Shown here piece by piece: positions 48,547 through 57,900 of a stretch of 64,000 nucleotides of DNA; the first letter of the stretch is position 1; every line of letters starts with the position of its first letter. A program made the translations under genes and the position numbers. The stretch comes from CAUTNA01 sp964371145 (GTDB lineage: Bacteria > Pseudomonadota > Alphaproteobacteria > Rs-D84): NCBI GenBank assembly GCA_964371145.1, contig CAYJKO010000001.1, positions 124,001-188,000 of the forward strand. Reading direction: 5' to 3'. Under the pieces are notes generated by a model, which had not been told where the DNA came from, did not search any database, and saw nothing but the letters and a program-made list of their open reading frames with translations.

Positions 48547-49206
48547 ATGGTAGATATTATAATCGGTGGCGATTCCGGAAAATTACATGCGGTGTATCAT
48601 AAATCATCGGATCCATATGCTCCGTTGGCGGTTGTGTTGCCGGGAAATCCGCGTCAAAAACATCATATGAATGATCGTGTTTCTTATGCGACTTTTCGCG
48701 CGTTTATGGATATTGGGTTTTCTGTGGTGCGTTTTAATTACCGTGGCGTTGGGTTGTCAGAAGGTACAATTGGAACGACGGCTGAAAATTTATTAGACGT
48801 TGCAACGGTCATAGATTGGATTCAAAACCAAAACGAAGATTCTGAAAAAATATGGTTGGCCGGCAATCAATTGGGGGCTTGGTACGTTATGCAAGTTTTA
48901 ATGCGCAGACCAGAAGTTTCTGGATTTGCATTAATTTCACCGGATACATCTATTTCTGATTTTTCATATTTGTCCCCTCGTCCGAATCGCGGATTGTTAA
49001 TCCAGGGGACCAATGAAATCGAAGATGCAAAAGCATATGGTACACATTTAACGCAAGTATTAAAAAAACAGGCTCAAATAGATTTGGAAACAATTCGCGT
49101 GCGTGGTGCAGATGAAAATTATTCTGGTGCGCCGGAATTACGCCAATTGTACAATGATTTAAAAGCGTATGTAGGACGTGAAAAAGAAGATAACAGGTTG
49201 TTGTAA
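48547..49206 (+). CDS. Alpha/beta-hydrolase fold protein lacking the catalytic triad
   Basis: A 219-residue protein with the fold of small alpha/beta hydrolases (COG2945-like): oxyanion-region VVLPGNPRQKHHMN, VVRFNYRGVGLSEGT, and a nucleophile elbow. In active relatives the elbow is GxSxGA; here it reads AGNQLGAW, with Gln in place of the Ser. The usual acid loop (GDxD) is QGTNEIED and the usual histidine segment (GADHFF) is GADENYSG. All three catalytic positions therefore appear lost, which suggests a binding or structural pseudoenzyme. AAAGAAAGG precedes the ATG. Its stop is 2 bp before ruvB, so it belongs to the ruvB-ybgC-tol operon. Confidence 0.75.
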   Translation: MVDIIIGGDSGKLHAVYHKSSDPYAPLAVVLPGNPRQKHHMNDRVSYATFRAFMDIGFSVVRFNYRGVGLSEGTIGTTAENLLDVATVIDWIQNQNEDSEKIWLAGNQLGAWYVMQVLMRRPEVSGFALISPDTSISDFSYLSPRPNRGLLIQGTNEIEDAKAYGTHLTQVLKKQAQIDLETIRVRGADENYSGAPELRQLYNDLKAYVGREKEDNRLL

Positions 49207-49208
49207 TC

Positions 49209-50198
49209 ATGCAAGAAAATAACAGATTTATAGACCCAAATATCCCAGACGAATTGGCGGCGGGTATTCGACCAAAGAAAATGAATGATTTTGTTGGTCA
49301 AACCGGATTGAAACAAAATTTGTCTGTTTTTATCACGGGTGCAAAATCACGCGGCGAGGCCATGGATCACGTTTTATTGTATGGTCCCCCTGGGTTGGGT
49401 AAAACGACTTTGGCACATATCGTAGCCAATGAATTGGGGACGAATTTTCGTGCCACAGCCGCGCCTATGTTAACCAAACAAGGTGATTTGGCGGCTATTT
49501 TAACTTCATTAGAACCTATGGACGTTTTGTTTATAGATGAAATACACAGATTGCCAACCGCAATAGAAGAAGTGTTATATTCTGCTATGGAAGATTTCAA
49601 ATTGGATATTATGTTGGGCGAAGGTGCGTCCGCCAAAAGCGTTCGTATTGATTTACCACCATTTACTTTGGTTGGTGCGACAACGCGCACAGGATTGTTG
49701 TCCAACCCATTACGCGATAGATTTGGTATTGATTTGAAATTATCATTTTATCCCGCAGAAGATTTGGCGAACATCATCGTTCGTAATGCGGCGATTTTGG
49801 GAACAGATATAGATGCAGACGGCGCATATGCTTTGGCGACCAGTTCACGCGGAACGCCACGTATCGCAAACAGATTGTTAAAACGTGCCCGAGATTTCGC
49901 GGCTGCGATGAACAGTTCTGTTATCACACTGGATACTATCAAAACCACCCTGCACCAATTAGATATAGATTCTCGTGGGTTGGACAAGATTGATCGTGAA
50001 TATATGACGGCGATTGTAAAACATTATGCGGGCGGTCCCGTTGGTATTGAAAATTTGGCGGCCGTTTTGGCAGAACCAACAGACACCATAGAAGACGTTA
50101 TAGAACCGTTTTTAATGCAACAAGGATTTATTCAAAGAACACCACGTGGGCGTATATTAACGGACGCAGGATATGAACATTTAGGATTGGTAAAATAA
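49209..50198 (+). CDS. ruvB: Holliday junction branch migration ATPase RuvB
   Basis: RuvB is the AAA+ motor that, with RuvA, drives branch migration of Holliday junctions. The 329-residue protein has LYGPPGLGKTTLAHI (Walker A), LFIDEIHRL (Walker B), GATTRTGLLSNPLRDRFG (sensor and arginine-finger region), SRGTPRIANRLLKRARDFA, and a C-terminal winged helix (GFIQRTPRGRILTDAGYEHL). Normal length. ruvA and ruvC are not in the window. The order ruvB-ybgC-tolQRA is common in alphaproteobacteria. Confidence 0.97.
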   Translation: MQENNRFIDPNIPDELAAGIRPKKMNDFVGQTGLKQNLSVFITGAKSRGEAMDHVLLYGPPGLGKTTLAHIVANELGTNFRATAAPMLTKQGDLAAILTSLEPMDVLFIDEIHRLPTAIEEVLYSAMEDFKLDIMLGEGASAKSVRIDLPPFTLVGATTRTGLLSNPLRDRFGIDLKLSFYPAEDLANIIVRNAAILGTDIDADGAYALATSSRGTPRIANRLLKRARDFAAAMNSSVITLDTIKTTLHQLDIDSRGLDKIDREYMTAIVKHYAGGPVGIENLAAVLAEPTDTIEDVIEPFLMQQGFIQRTPRGRILTDAGYEHLGLVK

Positions 50199-50199
50199 T

Positions 50200-50580
50200 A
50201 TGTCATTAATGAAGCATACTTTTAATTTCAAAATTGCATACGCAGATACAGATGCCGGTGGTATAGTGTATCATGCCAGATATCTGGAAATAGCAGAACG
50301 TGCCAGAATGGAATGGATGGATTTCACAATCCCTGAAAACGGGGATGTCGGATTTGTTTTGCATAAAATAACTATGAAATATGTGCGTCCGTTGCGATTG
50401 GGTGATGCGTTTACGGTTGAAACAGAAATATTGAAAATCCGTGGTGCGTCTTTCGAAGTCGAACAAAAATTTGTAAAAGATGGCGAAATATACGGTGTCT
50501 TGAACGGAACGGTTGCGTATTTGGGGGCTGATTTGAAACCAAAACGTATAACAGAAGAATTAATATCTATAAAAAAATAA
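50200..50580 (+). CDS. ybgC: Tol-Pal system acyl-CoA thioesterase YbgC
   Basis: A 126-residue hotdog-fold thioesterase. The 4-hydroxybenzoyl-CoA thioesterase-type signature ADTDAGGIVYHARYLE carries the catalytic Asp. It starts 1 bp after the ruvB stop and is followed 13 bp later by tolQ, the usual head position of the tol cluster. YbgC is thought to act on acyl-CoA or acyl-ACP in phospholipid metabolism linked to the cell envelope. Confidence 0.93.
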   Translation: MSLMKHTFNFKIAYADTDAGGIVYHARYLEIAERARMEWMDFTIPENGDVGFVLHKITMKYVRPLRLGDAFTVETEILKIRGASFEVEQKFVKDGEIYGVLNGTVAYLGADLKPKRITEELISIKK

Positions 50581-50593
50581 AAGGAAAAATAAA

Positions 50594-51088
50594 ATGACTA
50601 ATAACTTTTCATTATTAAACTTATTCACAGGCGGAGATTTAATGACTTTGTTTGTATCTATCGTATTGTTAATATCCAGCATATTTTCATGGTATATAAT
50701 CGTGGAAAAATTCAGATTATGGAAAATGGAGGCTAAAAACCCAATTAAAATCAAGCCATCTGATAATATGGCTTTGAAGATTGAAAAAACTTTGCGTCCA
50801 TTTGATCATAATTTATGGTTTTTATCTATGTTGGCATATGTTGCCCCATTCGTTGGTTTGTTTGGTACAATTTGGGGTGTTATGGATTCTTTTGCGTCAA
50901 TTGGCGTTAATCAATCTGTCAGCATTGGTGTTATTGCGCCTGGTTTGGCAACCGCATTGGGTACTACTGCGCTGGCTTTGATAGCGGCGGTTCCGGCTGC
51001 GATTGCATATCGTTATTTTATTAAAAAATCAGACGATTTATTCGATAGATTAGAAGACGCACGCAAAGAATACAAAGGCGGAAAATAA
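50594..51088 (+). CDS. tolQ: Tol-Pal motor subunit TolQ, short form
   Basis: TolQ with TolR forms the proton-driven motor that energises TolA for outer-membrane constriction at division. The 164-residue protein keeps TM1 (about 16-38), TM2 (about 76-98: LAYVAPFVGLFGTIWGVMDSF) and TM3 (about 113-140: GVIAPGLATALGTTALALIAAVPAAIAYR) with the ion-path threonines. The cytoplasmic loop between TM1 and TM2 is only about 35 residues, whereas TolQ proteins of about 230 residues have about 100 there. AAGGAA precedes the ATG and tolR follows with a 1-bp overlap. The gene seems functional but of a minimised type. Confidence 0.9.
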   Translation: MTNNFSLLNLFTGGDLMTLFVSIVLLISSIFSWYIIVEKFRLWKMEAKNPIKIKPSDNMALKIEKTLRPFDHNLWFLSMLAYVAPFVGLFGTIWGVMDSFASIGVNQSVSIGVIAPGLATALGTTALALIAAVPAAIAYRYFIKKSDDLFDRLEDARKEYKGGK

Positions 51089-51489
51089 TGACCAGAAGAA
51101 AACAAAACAGACACGCAGCATCGCTTTCTTTGACGCCGATGATTGACGTTATGACGGTGTTATTGGCGGTGTTTATGGTTACAACCCCGTTGATGACAAC
51201 CGGAATTGATTTGGATTTGCCGAATGCGGGAAAAACAGTCATTTCTGGGAATGATCATGCGGTTCAGGTCAGCGTGGATGCACGCGGAAATTATTATTTG
51301 GGCGAAGTTAAAATGAGCCGGGATAATTTAATTAAAAAAATTATTGCTATGAAAAATGAAAATACAGATTTATCCATTATGATAAACGGTGATTCTTCTG
51401 CCGATTATGGCGCGGTTATGTCTGTTATGGGCGGATTAAAGGCGGTCGGTTTTCAAAAAGTTGGATTGCGCACAAAATTGACGGATTAA
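51088..51489 (+). CDS. tolR: Tol-Pal motor subunit TolR
   Basis: A 133-residue ExbD/TolR protein: a short basic cytoplasmic N-terminus, one transmembrane helix carrying the essential Asp (LTPMIDVMTVLLAVFMV), and a periplasmic domain with VSVDARGNYYLGEVKM and the C-terminal VGFQKVGLRTK. Overlaps tolQ by one base (TAATG), implying coupled translation and fixed stoichiometry. Length and motifs are normal. Confidence 0.93.
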   Translation: MTRRKQNRHAASLSLTPMIDVMTVLLAVFMVTTPLMTTGIDLDLPNAGKTVISGNDHAVQVSVDARGNYYLGEVKMSRDNLIKKIIAMKNENTDLSIMINGDSSADYGAVMSVMGGLKAVGFQKVGLRTKLTD

Positions 51490-51492
51490 GTT

Positions 51493-52191
51493 TTGAGAAA
51501 AGATAAATATTTTTCATGGGAAAATTTGTCGATTGCAATATCGGGTCATTTAATCATAGTTTTGATTATGATTGTTTCGTTTGTATTTGTGATAGATCGC
51601 GCTAAATTAGTGACGCCTGACAGAATTCAAATAACAGAAATAGATTTATCAAACGTTAAAATAACGGCAAAAGATACAAAATTATTTAACACAGCGGCGG
51701 CAGAAAAACAAGCCGAGCAAAAAAAAGAAGAAAAACCGGTTGAAGATCCTGTGGAAAAACCACAAGAATTAAAAACAACACAAATGGTCGACGATAAAAA
51801 AGATGTCCCGAAAAAAGTCGCACCGGTTAAAAGACAAATCGTACGTGTAAATCGCGAAGTTATGTCAATAGATCGTACTATGACGGTATCGGTTGTGGAT
51901 GCTTTGCGCGTCGCCCTGACCCGTTGTTGGACGATTGATACAAAAAAATCGGGTTTAGAAGACATCAGAATTGTTGCGCATTTGACTATGTTAAATACGG
52001 GCGTTGTACATCGCGTGTGGTTTGAATCAGAATCTCGCGCACAAACAGATCCTGTGTTCGCATATGCTTTGGATACGATAAAGGATGCAATTGATGCGTG
52101 TGACCCGTTTCAAATGTTGCCGCGTTCCGAATTCGAACATTGGGAAAAAATTCAATTAGTGTTTTATCCAACAAAGGGGCAAATTTTATAA
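51493..52191 (+). CDS. tolA: TolA-like protein
   Basis: A 232-residue protein in the tolA position: N-terminal transmembrane helix (about 16-38, LIIVLIMIVSFVFVI), a Lys/Glu/Pro-rich periplasmic stalk (about 68-120) and a C-terminal globular domain (about 130-230) ending with paired cysteines far apart (RCWTID, IDACDPF), as in TolA/TonB C-domains. The stalk is much shorter than in E. coli TolA. Initiation is at TTG 51493, 3 bp after the tolR stop; no in-frame ATG before the TM helix exists. tolB and pal do not follow; secA comes next. Confidence 0.85.
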   Translation: MRKDKYFSWENLSIAISGHLIIVLIMIVSFVFVIDRAKLVTPDRIQITEIDLSNVKITAKDTKLFNTAAAEKQAEQKKEEKPVEDPVEKPQELKTTQMVDDKKDVPKKVAPVKRQIVRVNREVMSIDRTMTVSVVDALRVALTRCWTIDTKKSGLEDIRIVAHLTMLNTGVVHRVWFESESRAQTDPVFAYALDTIKDAIDACDPFQMLPRSEFEHWEKIQLVFYPTKGQIL

Positions 52192-52267
52192 TTTGTGGGG
52201 CTTGTTTATAAAAAAAATCGCACTATATGAAGTTACAGGAAAAAGAAAGTTATAAGGAAAAAAAGTA

Positions 52268-54877
52268 ATGATAAAAAGTATATTAACAAAAATTATGGGC
52301 TCTGCCAACGACAGATTGGTTAAATCTTATGATAAAAACGTTTCAATTATTAATGATTTAGAACAAAAATTTCACGCAATGACAGACGAACAATTGCGCG
52401 AAGTCACAACCCAATTAAAAAATAAAATTGCAAATGGTGAACGCGAAAAAGATATTTTGCCAGAAGCTTTTGCGGTTGTCCGTGAAGCGTCTATTCGTAC
52501 AACCGGTATGCGTCATTTTAATGTGCAATTAATCGGTGGTATGGTTTTAACAAATGGTCAAATCGCAGAAATGAGAACCGGAGAAGGAAAAACTTTGGTT
52601 GCTACATTGGCGTTATTTACAAAAGCTTTGCATGGCAAAGGTGCGCATTTGATTACTGTGAATGATTATTTGGCGTCTCGTGACGCAGAATGGATGGGCG
52701 AAATATTTAAATTTTTGGGATTATCCATCGGTATAATTCAACACGATATGACGGATGATGAAAGACGTGCGGCATATGCGTGCGATATTACATACGTCAC
52801 AAATTCAGAATTAGGATTTGATTATTTGCGCGACAATATGAAATTTGTTAAAGAACAACAGGTTTTGCGCCCTCTGTTCTATGCCATCGTTGACGAAGTC
52901 GACAGTATTTTAATTGACGAAGCCCGTACCCCGCTGATTATTTCGGGTCCGGCCGAAGATACGTCTGAATTATATGCGGGCGTTAACGCGGTCGTTGCAA
53001 AATTGGGCGTCAACGATTTCAAAAAAGACGAAAAAGACAGACACGTTACATTAACCGAAGCCGGAGTTGATACCGTCACAGGTTTATTGAAAGATGCCGG
53101 ATTGTTGGTTGGTGATAATTTGTATGCGTCTGAAAATGCGTCGTTGGTTATGCATATTCAACAATCTTTGTTGGCACATAATTTGTATCAAAAAGACGTG
53201 AATTACGTTGTGCGTGATGGTGAAATATTAATCGTGGATGAATTTACAGGTCGCGTTATGGCCGGCCGCAGATTTGGCCGCGGATTGCACCAAGCGATAG
53301 AGGCCAAAGAATTGGTTCGCGTTCAACCTGAAAATCAAACGGTATCTTCTATATCGTATCAAAATTTGTTCAGATTATACCCTATGTTATCCGGTATGAC
53401 CGGGACGGCTATGACCGAAGCGGCAGAATTTGATGAAATTTATAAATTGCGAGTGGTGTCTATCCCAACAAATCGCCCTGTGTCCAGAATCGATCATCAG
53501 GATGAAATTTATAAAAATAAAGCCGAAAAATTCGAAGCCATCGTAAAACAAATCAAAGAATGCGTTGAACGTAAACAACCCGTGTTGGTTGGGACGGTAT
53601 CTATTGAAAGTTCCGAAGAATTGGCGGCGTATGTTCGTCAAAATTTGGGGATTAATCCAGCCGTTTTAAATGCGAAACAACACGAATCCGAAGCCAGAAT
53701 AGTTGCACAAGCCGGTCGTCCAGGCGCGGTTACAATTGCGACCAATATGGCGGGACGCGGGACAGACATTAAATTGGGCGGGAATGCCGAAGATTTAATT
53801 GCTGATTTAGATGAATCTGCCGCAGATTATAACGACAAAAAGAATGAAATTTATGATACGGTCGAAAAGAACAAAAAATTCGTTTTGGATGCTGGTGGTT
53901 TATATGTAATCGGTACAGAAAGACACGAATCCCGTCGTATTGATAACCAGTTGCGCGGACGTTCCGGTCGCCAGGGTGATCCGGGTGATTCTAAATTCTT
54001 TTTGGCATTGGATGACGATTTAATGCGTATATTTGGCGCCGCCAGATTACAAGGTATGTTGTCCGCGTTGGGATTGAAAACCGGCGAAGCGATTACACAC
54101 CCTTGGATTACAAAAGCTTTGGAAAAAGCGCAAAAACGCGTAGAAGCCAGATATTTCGAATCCAGAAAAGAATTGTTGAAATATGATGATGTTATGAATG
54201 ATCAACGTGGCGTAATTTATAAACAACGCGATGAATTAATGACATCAAATGATTTTAAAGATTTGGTCGATGAATTAATGATGGACGTGGTTGAATATAT
54301 TTGCGAAACAAATATTCCTGAAAAAGCGAATCCGGCGGATTGGAATTTGGCGGGAATCCGTCAATCTATGAAACAAGTTTTCGCATTGGATATCACAGAT
54401 ATCGAAAAATGGAAAACCGATGAAAAAATTAACGAAGTCGCAGCATTTGATACTTTGTTGAAATTGGGACGTGCCAGATATGCGTTTCAATCTGAAAAAT
54501 ATGGCGCAGATATGATGTTAATGGCGCAACGTCAAATGATGTTGGGTGCGTTGGATTCTGTATGGAAAAGACATTTGCAAAAAATGGATCATCTGCAAAC
54601 TGGAATCGGGTTGCGCGGATATGGTCAAAAAAATCCATTATATGAATACAAACGCGAAGCATTAGAATTGTTTAAAAATACAATTACAGATTTTAAATTA
54701 TTGTCTGTATCTTATATTTGCCGTATGGAATTAACCAAACAAGATGTGGAAAATAAAGCAGATGAATATGCAAAACGCGACGCAGAGTTAAATCAATCTG
54801 GCGATAAATCCAGAAATTCTTTGTGCGAATGTGGTTCAGGACAAAAATTCAAACATTGTTGCGGTAAATTAAAATAA
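52268..54877 (+). CDS. secA: Preprotein translocase ATPase SecA
   Basis: SecA drives proteins through SecYEG. The 869-residue protein has the DEAD-type motor: EMRTGEGKTLVATLALF (Walker A), VDEVDSILIDEARTPLIISG (Walker B), the preprotein-crosslinking domain (about 220-370), GTVSIESSEELA and NMAGRGTDIKLGG in the second motor half, IGTERHESRRIDNQLRGRSGRQGD, the helical scaffold, and the C-terminal zinc motif CECGSGQKFKHCC, which binds SecB and lipids. Complete and typical. AAGGAAAAAAAG precedes the ATG. A strong terminator follows. It serves the many Sec-dependent proteins encoded here. Confidence 0.97.
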   Translation: MIKSILTKIMGSANDRLVKSYDKNVSIINDLEQKFHAMTDEQLREVTTQLKNKIANGEREKDILPEAFAVVREASIRTTGMRHFNVQLIGGMVLTNGQIAEMRTGEGKTLVATLALFTKALHGKGAHLITVNDYLASRDAEWMGEIFKFLGLSIGIIQHDMTDDERRAAYACDITYVTNSELGFDYLRDNMKFVKEQQVLRPLFYAIVDEVDSILIDEARTPLIISGPAEDTSELYAGVNAVVAKLGVNDFKKDEKDRHVTLTEAGVDTVTGLLKDAGLLVGDNLYASENASLVMHIQQSLLAHNLYQKDVNYVVRDGEILIVDEFTGRVMAGRRFGRGLHQAIEAKELVRVQPENQTVSSISYQNLFRLYPMLSGMTGTAMTEAAEFDEIYKLRVVSIPTNRPVSRIDHQDEIYKNKAEKFEAIVKQIKECVERKQPVLVGTVSIESSEELAAYVRQNLGINPAVLNAKQHESEARIVAQAGRPGAVTIATNMAGRGTDIKLGGNAEDLIADLDESAADYNDKKNEIYDTVEKNKKFVLDAGGLYVIGTERHESRRIDNQLRGRSGRQGDPGDSKFFLALDDDLMRIFGAARLQGMLSALGLKTGEAITHPWITKALEKAQKRVEARYFESRKELLKYDDVMNDQRGVIYKQRDELMTSNDFKDLVDELMMDVVEYICETNIPEKANPADWNLAGIRQSMKQVFALDITDIEKWKTDEKINEVAAFDTLLKLGRARYAFQSEKYGADMMLMAQRQMMLGALDSVWKRHLQKMDHLQTGIGLRGYGQKNPLYEYKREALELFKNTITDFKLLSVSYICRMELTKQDVENKADEYAKRDAELNQSGDKSRNSLCECGSGQKFKHCCGKLK

Positions 54878-54906
54878 AAAATGGCGGGATTCCGCCATTT
54901 TTTTTG
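54878..54906 (+). terminator. Terminator after secA
   Basis: AAAAATGGCGG/CCGCCATTTTT hairpin with loop GATT and a long T-run. Confidence 0.85.
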
Positions 54907-54940
54907 TGCGAAAAAAAATCCATTTTTTTGATTTTCTTAC

Positions 54941-54970
54941 TTGCACAATGGGTCGTAAATTTGCTATGTT
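54941..54970 (+). promoter_or_regulatory. dnaE promoter (leaderless)
   Basis: TTGCAC (54941-54946), 18 bp and TATGTT (54965-54970), then 6 nt to the ATG at 54977; no ribosome-binding site. Confidence 0.55.
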
Positions 54971-54976
54971 GCATTT

Positions 54977-57900
54977 ATGCAAAATGCGTTTATTCATCTT
55001 CGTAATCATACCAGTTTTTCAGTGGGCAGCAGTACCCTGAAAATCAAGGAAATTCCAAAATTATGTCAAAAATTTGGTATGTTTGCCTGCGCTATTACCG
55101 ATACTAATTTAATGTCGGGGACGGCTGAATTTTCTGATGTTATGCCAAAAAATAAATTATTGCCAATTATCGGGATTGAAATATCTTTGAATCATCATAA
55201 CGCAGACCCAAAAACTTTGCGATCAGAATCTTTGTCCAAAATTGTTTTGTTGGCTCAAAATCAATCGGGGTATGAAAATTTATGCACCCTGACCCGTTTG
55301 ATGTATATGCGCGGTGAAAATAATCATTTGGGCGCATATGTTACATTTTCTGAATTAAAAGATAATTCTGAAAATTTAATTTGTTTATCTGGCGGTCATC
55401 TGGGGCCAATTGGTATGTGTTTATTACAAAGATTAGATTCAACCGCATTGGACATTGCAAATGATTTCAAAGATTTATTTGGTGACAGATTTTATATGGA
55501 AATCCAAAGACATGGGTTGGCGGACGAAATTAAAACAGAACCGGATTTTTTACGTATAGCAAAAGATTTAAATATTCCAATTGTTGCAACGAACGATGTT
55601 TGTTTTGCGGAAACAAAAAATTACGAAGCCCAAGATGTTTTGATGTGTGTTTTGAATCAAAGAAAAGTAATTGATCCAGAACGACCAAGAAAATCATCCC
55701 AACAATATTTTAAATCTGGGGCCGAGATGGCGGAAATTTTTTCCGATTTACCAGAGGCAATTGAAAATACAGTTATTATCGCAAAGCGCTGTTCTTATAT
55801 GGTGAACGTTAAACAAAAACCTTTGTTGCCGAAAATCGATAAAAGAAAATCGTCCGATGCCGAAGAACAAGAATTAAAAGACAAAGTGTTCGCAGGATTG
55901 GAAAAAAGATTGAATGTTGAAAAAATTACAGACAAAGACGTGTATGTAAATCAGGCGCATTTTGAATTGGAAGTTATTATAAATTCTAAATTCGCGGGAT
56001 ATTTTTTAATTGTTGCAGATTATATCGAATGGTGCCGTAAAAACGATATTTTGGTGGGACCTGGTCGTGGTTCTGGCGCGGGTTCTATTGTTGCGTGGGC
56101 ATTGGGGATTACAAATGTTAATCCGTTGAAATATGGTTTGTTGTTTGAAAGATTTTTAAATCCGGATCGTGTGTCTATGCCCGATTTTGACGTGGATTTT
56201 GAACCATCCAGATTGGAAGACGTGTGGCGTTATGTTCGCAATAAATATGGCGAAGATTCCGTTTGTCGTATTATTACATTTGGAACGCTGCAAGCGCGTG
56301 GCGCAATTCGTGACGTGGGACGTGTTTATGGAATCCCGTATCCGAAAACAGACAGATTATCTAAATTAATTCCGGGGGATGCAAAAAACTTACAAACAGC
56401 ATTGGATGCGTCTGCAGAAATTCGTGGTATTTTACATAATGACAAAGATTTAAAAAAAGTCGTCGATATCGCACAAGAATTAGAAGGTGCGCTGCGAAAT
56501 TTGGGACAACACGCGTGCGGCGTTGTTATTGGTGACAGACCAACCGCAGAAATTGCGCCCGTTTATCGTGATCCAAACAATGATATGCCGTCTTCCCAAT
56601 TTGATGGTCATTATTTAGAAGCGACCGGATTAATCAAATTTGACTTTTTGGGATTAGAAACTTTGGCGATATTAAAATACGCATGCCAATTAATTTTACA
56701 AAACCGTGGAATCAAAGTCGATTTAGATGCTATTCCTACGGACGACAAAAAAACTATGGAATTGTGGCAACGTGGATTAACCGAAGGCATATTTCAATTC
56801 GATGCGGATTTCGTACAACAAACTTTGCGTAAAATGAAACCGACCAGTTTCTTAGAAATATCTGCGTTAAATGCGTTAAATCGCCCTGGCCCGATTGCAA
56901 ATATCCCAAGCTTTATCGCACGTATGCACGGGGATGAAAAAATCGAATATGTGCACGAACGCGCAGAAAGTGTTTTAAAAGAAACATATGGAATTATCGT
57001 TTACCAAGAACAAGTTATGCAATTGGTGCGTGAATTGGCGGGATTTACCCGCGGTGAATCTGACACTGTACGTAAAGCTATGGGTAAAAAAATCATCGAA
57101 TTGATGAATGAAATGGAATTAAAATTTATCGAAGGCTGTAAAACAGAAGGGACCTTGAAACCGGATGTCGCAAAAAAATTATGGGAACAATTTAAAGAAT
57201 TTGCAAAATATGCGTTTAATAAATCACATGCTATTGCATATTCTTTGGTTGCAAATCAATCTGCGTATTTAAAAGCATTATATACACCAGAATTCTTGGC
57301 TGCCGCCATGTCCAGTAATTTGTCCAATACAGAACAATTGGCGATTTTAATTGATGACGCGAAAAACAATTTTGGAATCGAAGTCATCGCCCCCGACATT
57401 AATACTGGGGATACTTTGTTTACGGTAAAAAACGGTAAAATTGTATACGGTTTGGCCGCTATCAAAGGGGTTGGTAAAGAAGTCACGCGCGCAATTATAA
57501 ATATCCGTGAAGAAGGTAAATTTAAAAACATTACAGATTTTGCTAAACGATGTGCGGGCGTTTTAAACAAACGCGTGTTAGAGGCTTTTATAAAAGTTGG
57601 CGCATTGGATTGTTTAGAAAAAAATCGTGGTAAATTATATATGAATGCGGATGCGATATTGGCATATTCTGCCCAGGCAAAATCTGGCGCGAACCAAGCT
57701 TCTTTGTTTGAAGTGTCCGTCGAAGATGATGTTGTGGCAAACAGATTGTCTAAAAATATGGTGAATGGAACATCTTGGACTTTTGAAGAAAAAATGGCGG
57801 GCGAACTATCGGCGTTGGGTTTTTATATTTCTGCGCATCCGTTGGATAAATACAAACCATTATTGGCACGCAGAAAAATATCTTCCAGTGCGGATTTAAA

